Source: Pseudomonadota bacterium (lineage in GTDB: Bacteria > Desulfobacterota > BSN033 > G020346125). From it: 10,788 bases of DNA. Shown piece after piece: positions 7,330 to 10,788 of this stretch (position 1 is the stretch's first letter; each line of letters opens with the position of its first letter). Where the stretch lies: assembly GCA_030673585.1 (NCBI GenBank), contig DAOVIU010000008.1, positions 1-10,788 of the forward strand, in the 5' to 3' direction. Made by a program: the position numbers and the translations under genes. Below the pieces are notes generated by a model that saw only the letters and a list, made by a program, of their open reading frames with translations, searched no databases and had not been told where the DNA came from.

Positions 7330-8385
7330 ATGATCGTCCAATGCGAACAGTGTCACACTAAGTACAACATAGACGATTCAAAGATTACGCCGCAAGGCGT
7401 GAGAGTCCGATGTGCGAAATGTCAGCACGTCTTTTCCGTCAAACCCCCTCAAGCCCCTCCTCCCCCTCCGCCGGCAGAAGGGGAGGATTTCCTCCAAGAC
7501 TTCGAATCCTTTGAGAAATTCCACAAGGACCTGATGGAAACCCCCGGCCCGGAAACGGGGGATACCCCGGACCTGCAAACGCCTCCCCCCTCTGGTGAGG
7601 AGAGCCCGTTTGAAAGGGGTGAATTCGACAGCATCCCCCAAGACGTGGGCGCAGCACCTCCTTCGGAGGGCCCGAGCATGGCGGAATTCCCCACCGAGGA
7701 ATGGCCAGGCCCATCCCCTGAAGAGCAGAAGCAGACGGAATTCGTGGAGGAGGAGATGGAAACCCCTACCTTCGACATGAGGGGATTGGAGGAGAAGAGG
7801 TATTTCGAAAAGCCACCGGTGACCCCCGCGAAGAGAAAGACGTCCTGGACCTTCGTGTTGATCGGCATTCTTATCGTGGTTGCCTTAGGGGGATATTACC
7901 TCTGGAGTGAAAGGGGAATGAGGTTCAGCCTTCCTGGAGATATCCCGTCGCTTCTCAAATCCATCCCGGAGAAGGTTCAATCCATTGTGGATGACATACG
8001 GGGGATAGAGAGGGGAAGCTTAACCTTTTCCGATCTGGAGGGGTATAAGGATACTATCGGCGAAGTTCCCGTTTTCGTCATTACGGGCAAGATATTGAAT
8101 GAGACCAACAAAACGAAGAAACACGTGCGGATCAGGGCCATTCTGCTAAACGATAAGAACAAGGTGTTGGATGAAAAGCAGACCCTGTGCGGCAGCTCCT
8201 TTACCAAGGAAGACCTTAAAAACCTTCCCCCTCGTTTCGCGAGGGGCGACTTCAGGATCCGGCCGGTACCAGACCAGATACGCGTGCCCCCCCGGAAGAG
8301 CTCCCCCTTTATCGTGATCTTCCCCAACATGCCCCCTGAAGCGAATGAGTTTCAAGTAGAAATCGTTGACGCCCCAAATGCTTAG
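7330..8385 (+). CDS. Membrane-anchored MJ0042 zinc-ribbon / DUF3426 protein
   Basis: The 351-residue product has four parts. First, an N-terminal zinc ribbon of the MJ0042 type, with Cys5 and Cys8 (CEQC) and Cys28 and Cys31 (CAKC), followed by HVFSV as in the family. Second, a long proline- and acid-rich low-complexity linker (about 39-160) with a run of six prolines. Third, one transmembrane helix (about 172-191, TFVLIGILIVVALGGYYLW) after a basic stretch KRK. Fourth, a C-terminal domain of the DUF3426 type (about 228-347) with VFVITGKILNETNK and SSPFIVIFPNMPP. The ribbon should face the cytoplasm and the C-terminal domain the periplasm. The family's function is unknown to me; suggestions of a sensing or scaffold role would be guesses. 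It appears to be a single-gene unit behind its own promoter. Confidence 0.85.
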   Translation: MIVQCEQCHTKYNIDDSKITPQGVRVRCAKCQHVFSVKPPQAPPPPPPAEGEDFLQDFESFEKFHKDLMETPGPETGDTPDLQTPPPSGEESPFERGEFDSIPQDVGAAPPSEGPSMAEFPTEEWPGPSPEEQKQTEFVEEEMETPTFDMRGLEEKRYFEKPPVTPAKRKTSWTFVLIGILIVVALGGYYLWSERGMRFSLPGDIPSLLKSIPEKVQSIVDDIRGIERGSLTFSDLEGYKDTIGEVPVFVITGKILNETNKTKKHVRIRAILLNDKNKVLDEKQTLCGSSFTKEDLKNLPPRFARGDFRIRPVPDQIRVPPRKSSPFIVIFPNMPPEANEFQVEIVDAPNA

Positions 8386-8485
8386 ATCCGGATGTCGACC
8401 GTGTTTTGACCCTCCACGCCTTCGGCAGGAACACAGGAGCACCCGAGGGCTTCCTCACGCCACCACCATAGCGTCTATCCATTAA

Positions 8486-8839
8486 GCCATTAACAATGGT
8501 TCCACGGGACAATTCTTAGAGGGCGAAAAGGCCCTGGAGCTCGGGGTGGATCTTAACTCCAAGGAGGTACATCGATGGCTGTCGAAGGAAAAACCGTGCT
8601 GATTTTGGGCGGAGCAGGCATGGGTGGATCTGAGGCCTGTCAATATGGAACGGTGGCGGGAGCGGTTCAGGGAGATCCTTCGGCAGGATAGAGATGCGTC
8701 GGAAACAACCAGCTCACTCCACGTTCGAGGCAAGGGGTTCTGGAAGAGGACCGACAGTGGCGAACTCATGATCGACCCCGGAGAAATGGCCGGCTGGGTG
8801 CTGACTTACGAGGAAAAGGGCAAGAGAATGAAGGATTAG
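8486..8839 (+). pseudogene. Coding-like frame interrupted by one in-frame TGA: decayed gene or small selenoprotein
   Basis: The frame is open from after TAA 8483-8485 to TAG 8837-8839 except for TGA 8600-8602. Before the TGA it reads as ordinary protein (EGEKALELGVDLNSKEVHRW then LSKEKPC). After it comes FWAEQAWVDLRPVNMERWRE and further text ending GKRMKD. Third codon positions after the TGA are rich in G and C. An antisense open frame with the same phase offset seen opposite mfd and the lipoprotein gene spans the TGA (8482-8769), which suggests one coding frame on both sides. There is no ATG before the TGA. GTG 8546 with GGAG 6 nt upstream is the best start and would give 97 residues with Cys18 next to the recoded position 19. 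I do not recognise the family. A nonsense-mutated remnant is at least as likely as selenocysteine. Confidence 0.4.
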
Positions 8840-8865
8840 GGTTGTACGAGAAGGTCACCATGTAA

Positions 8866-8910
8866 TTGGGCGTTCACACGTACCTCCATGCCCAAACTCG
8901 CCCTTCGGGC
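8866..8910 (+). other. Two consecutive hairpins after the interrupted frame
   Basis: TTGGGCGT (8866-8873) pairs with ATGCCCAA (8888-8895), 8 bp with one G-U. Four bases later GCCC (8900-8903) pairs with GGGC (8907-8910) around a TTC loop. No T-run follows. They could end the transcript of the preceding frame or be part of a small RNA; neither is shown. Confidence 0.3.
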
Positions 8911-9092
8911 TCAGCCAGCTGAAATTGCTCTCCCCTCGGATCGCCAAAAAGGAAACGAGAAATTCTCACCCTTTCCGGCCCCTGAGATGTCGCCTTTCCC
9001 TTCCTATGACCCTCGGTGATTATTCCCACTTCTGCCGCACATTTCACTCATGGATAACGCTGTTCTCCGGAATCCGAGAAACTCCAGGATTG

Positions 9093-9114
9093 GATCCCTT
9101 GAAAAATAAGGGTC
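9093..9114 (+). promoter_or_regulatory. Hairpin before the U32 gene, covering a possible ribosome binding site
   Basis: GA-CCCTT (9093-9100 with T9095 bulged) pairs with AAGGGTC (9108-9114) around the loop GAAAAAT. The right arm includes AAGGGT, the only good ribosome binding site for a GTG start at 9118. No T-run follows, so it is not a terminator of the usual kind. Confidence 0.3.
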
Positions 9115-9127
9115 TGCGTGTTAAAAA
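9099..9127 (+). promoter_or_regulatory. Possible promoter for the U32 / radical SAM genes
   Basis: TTGAAA (9099-9104, 5/6) is followed after 17 nt by TAAAAA (9122-9127, 4/6), with a TG at 9119-9120 as in extended -10 boxes. Transcription would start near 9134, nearly at ATG 9136, giving an almost leaderless message. This conflicts with use of the hairpin at 9093-9114 in the RNA, so only one of the two readings can be right. Confidence 0.3.
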
Positions 9128-10398
9128 GAATTATTATGAAACTCCGAGTGGGGGCCAATTGGGACATTTCATTTCTTGACGCACTGAAAGGGACATCGGT
9201 GGATGCCCTCTTCGGCAAACTTCCCTTCGATGTTGTGGGGGGAGCGCGACCCGGGTTTGTCCTGCCCCAGGTGGATCGAAATGATGTGAAGCAATACATA
9301 CAGGCCTGCCACGAAAGAGGGTTGGAATTCAGCTACTTGCTGAACGCCCCGTGTCTCGGAAACCTTCAATACTCCAAAAGAGGGTATGGACAACTCGTGG
9401 ATCTTCTGGAATGGATCGACGAATCCGGTGCGGATTCGGTGACCGTGGGCGTCCCGTACCTCGTCGACCTCGTGAGGAAACGTTTTCCCCGGCTCAAGAT
9501 CAAGATCTCTACTACGGCCCGGGTCAATACCGTGAGGAAGGCCCTTCAATACGAGGCGATGGGGGCCGAAGAGATCATCATCGATGAACACATCAATCGC
9601 GAGTTCAAAAACTTAGGGGCGATCAGAAAAGCAGTGAGGTGCAACCTGGAGTTGATCGTCAACAATATCTGTCTCTGGCAGTGTCCCTATAACTATGAAC
9701 ATGTCAACCACGACGGCCATGCCTCAAGGGAGGGGGAGGAGGATGGGTACTGCTATCTCCAGTATCCGGGTTACCTCTGTCTTTACAGAAAATTGATGGA
9801 ACCGGTGGAATTGTTGAAATCCCCCTGGATCAGACCAGAAGATATCTCCCATTACGAGGATTTGGGTTACGATCATTTTAAAATCACGGAGCGATTCAAA
9901 CGCACCCCCCTCCTCCTCGAACATGTAAGGGCCTATGAAACTCGGCATCACGATGGAAACCTCTTAGATCTCTTCACCCTTCCGAGAAAGGGGGCATTCA
10001 CGCCCGTCCATTTGGAATACTTTATTAAACCCGAACACGTGAACATCATGAAGATCTCTGAACTGGGGAAAGTCTTCGACCTGGAGTTCCGGGACCTCAT
10101 TCAACTGGATAACAGGAAGCTGGATGGCTTCATTAAACATTTTAAAGCAATGGATTGCAATCAGACCTCCTGCCCGGATTGTCAATATTGTGAAACGGTC
10201 TTCAAGGAGGCAGCGGTGGTAAACGATGAGGAGGTGAAGAGGGCTGCCGGAAAAGTCAGAGATTTTTCTGAAAAGCTCGTTTCAGGAGAGATCTTTGAAG
10301 TCCCTCACTCCCATTTGATCTTTCGCATTCCATTTCTCAAAACCTTGCTAAAACATCTCCTCAAGTGGCGTCTGAAGAAGGAACGAAACCTTGATTGA
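9118..10398 (+). CDS. Peptidase U32-family protein (YegQ/UbiU/UbiV-like) with an extra four-cysteine motif
   Basis: U32 proteins were named as peptidases, but several (RlhA, TrhP, UbiU, UbiV) are iron-sulfur proteins needed for hydroxylation of RNA or quinone precursors without O2. Numbering is from GTG 9118 (426 residues); ATG 9136 (420) is an equally good start. The family pattern is clear: KISTTARVNTVRKALQYEAM (129-148), then GAEEIIIDEHINRE (149-162), then a cysteine region NNICLWQCP and GYCYLQYPGYLCLYRK, giving Cys185, 189, 212 and 221 as likely cluster ligands. Next come LKSPWIRPEDISHYEDLGYD (233-252) and FKITERFKR (254-262). An unusual C-terminal motif follows, Cys347, 352, 355 and 358 (CNQTSCPDCQYC), which could bind a second cluster or zinc. 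The tail is basic. A radical SAM gene follows after 15 nt. The substrate is unknown. Confidence 0.9.
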   Translation: MLKRIIMKLRVGANWDISFLDALKGTSVDALFGKLPFDVVGGARPGFVLPQVDRNDVKQYIQACHERGLEFSYLLNAPCLGNLQYSKRGYGQLVDLLEWIDESGADSVTVGVPYLVDLVRKRFPRLKIKISTTARVNTVRKALQYEAMGAEEIIIDEHINREFKNLGAIRKAVRCNLELIVNNICLWQCPYNYEHVNHDGHASREGEEDGYCYLQYPGYLCLYRKLMEPVELLKSPWIRPEDISHYEDLGYDHFKITERFKRTPLLLEHVRAYETRHHDGNLLDLFTLPRKGAFTPVHLEYFIKPEHVNIMKISELGKVFDLEFRDLIQLDNRKLDGFIKHFKAMDCNQTSCPDCQYCETVFKEAAVVNDEEVKRAAGKVRDFSEKLVSGEIFEVPHSHLIFRIPFLKTLLKHLLKWRLKKERNLD

Positions 10399-10413
10399 TA
10401 AAGAAACACGGGT

Positions 10414-10788
10414 ATGAGATTCTTGCTGGTCGACCCACCCCATAAAATCTGGACGATTCTCCGGGCCTGGGTCCCCTCCCCGGGATGTCTCCAGTTATTG
10501 GCCTACTTAGAGAGGGAACAATTCGATATCGATTATATGGATTGCACCCTTAACGAAAACCCCTGGAGGGATCTCGAAGAGAAGGTTCGAAGGGAAAAAC
10601 CAGAGGTGGTTGGCATCACCATCATCTGTACGGCCTTCATCTATGATGGGATGAATGCAGCCAGTCTCACTAAAGCGGTCAGTCCTCAATCGATCATCAT
10701 TATGGGGGGGGAACATCCCTCCTTTATGGCGGAGGAGACGCTCAGGGATTGTCCTGCCATTGATTACATCTGCGTCGGAGAGGGAGAG
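10414..10788 (+). CDS. Cobalamin-binding radical SAM protein, N-terminal 125 residues (3' end outside window)
   Basis: The frame is open from ATG 10414 to the window edge without a stop. The visible part is a B12-binding (Rossmann-type) domain in the form found at the N-terminus of B12-dependent radical SAM enzymes. MRFLLVDPPHKIWTILRAWV opens it, followed by PSPGCLQLLAYLER. Then come PEVVGITIICTAFIYDGMNA (63-82), the characteristic IIIMGGEHPSF (94-104), and IDYICVGEGE (116-125), where such proteins lead into the radical SAM barrel. The DxHxxG cobalamin motif is absent, as is common in this class. The CxxxCxxC motif should lie just beyond the edge, so catalytic class is inferred. Members do methylations, cyclisations and other radical chemistry on tetrapyrroles, lipids or natural products; no substrate can be named. 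It starts 15 nt after the U32 gene, with a weak ribosome binding site. Confidence 0.9.
   Translation, partial: MRFLLVDPPHKIWTILRAWVPSPGCLQLLAYLEREQFDIDYMDCTLNENPWRDLEEKVRREKPEVVGITIICTAFIYDGMNAASLTKAVSPQSIIIMGGEHPSFMAEETLRDCPAIDYICVGEGE

Larger units (their letters stand above)
8386..9117. other. 732-nt stretch with no conventional gene
   Basis: I find no tRNA, rRNA, insertion sequence or CRISPR repeat here. What it holds: a bulged inverted repeat, GTGTT/AACAC with CCT/AGG and GCC/GGC (8401-8434); a tandem CCATTAA repeat (8479-8493) overlapping a CCATT/AATGG hairpin (8487-8499); a coding-like frame broken by one TGA (8486-8839); two consecutive hairpins (8866-8910); and a hairpin and possible promoter close to 9118. 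From about 8912 to 9090 I see nothing convincing. Confidence 0.7.

Noticed and set aside
8401..8434. Bulged inverted repeat after the zinc-ribbon gene as its terminator
   Set aside because: Pairing needs two bulges of 4-5 nt and no T-run follows, so I record it only as a weak repeat.
8600..8611. The Cys-(TGA)-Phe-Trp motif as a selenoprotein MsrA active site
   Set aside because: MsrA has a Gly-Cys/Sec-Phe-Trp motif, but the rest of the frame is too short and lacks every other MsrA feature, such as the downstream GYxGG region.
8575..8688. Short frame with an excellent ribosome binding site (AAGGAGGT 6 nt before ATG 8575) starting with a Rossmann-like KTVLILGGAGMGG
   Set aside because: It stops after about 38 codons, loses protein character after the glycine loop, and overlaps the frame at 8486-8839 that has better support on both sides. 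The site is probably a by-product of Lys-Glu-Val codons. A truncated oxidoreductase start remains a remote alternative.
8482..8769. 95-codon - strand frame in the gene-poor stretch
   Set aside because: Its Ser/Arg/Leu-rich composition and phase match the antisense shadows opposite mfd and the lipoprotein gene. I use it only as indirect support for the + strand frame.
8925..9179. 84-codon + strand frame before and into the U32 gene
   Set aside because: It runs into the U32 gene in another frame, has no ribosome binding site, and is Arg/Ser/Pro-rich without any motif.

Overview
The window reads as chromosomal DNA of an anaerobic, diderm bacterium, most likely a deltaproteobacterium (Desulfobacterota). 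This is inference from gene content. The order mfd, lipoprotein parvulin, SurA-like parvulin, pdxA is, as I recall it, common in that group. SurA implies an outer membrane. An EtfA carrying a two-cluster ferredoxin domain, and a U32-family protein beside a B12-binding radical SAM protein, are typical of anaerobes. All recognised genes lie on the + strand.

Left part (1-3846): the C-terminal half of the repair translocase Mfd, cut by the window edge. It is followed by two parvulin-type chaperones of the periplasm. The first is a lipoprotein whose start I move to GTG 1921; the second is a SurA-like secreted protein only 3 nt downstream. Middle (3983-7053): pdxA (vitamin B6 synthesis), then etfB and etfA, which make an electron-transferring flavoprotein. 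A good sigma70-like promoter sits on the end of pdxA and probably drives etfBA. Next (7330-8385): a single gene for a membrane-anchored MJ0042 zinc-ribbon/DUF3426 protein behind its own promoter.

The stretch 8386-9117 has no conventional gene. Inside it, one frame (8486-8839) looks coding on both sides of a single in-frame TGA at 8600-8602. That is either a decaying gene or a small selenoprotein, and it is the most open question in the window. Right end (about 9118-10788): a U32-family protein with two separate four-cysteine groups, followed after 15 nt by the start of a cobalamin-binding radical SAM protein that runs off the edge. The two probably form an operon for an unknown anaerobic modification or biosynthesis step.

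Most of the window is housekeeping. The candidates for something new are the TGA-interrupted frame, the U32/radical SAM pair, and a 14-nt hairpin core found in two different intergenic regions.
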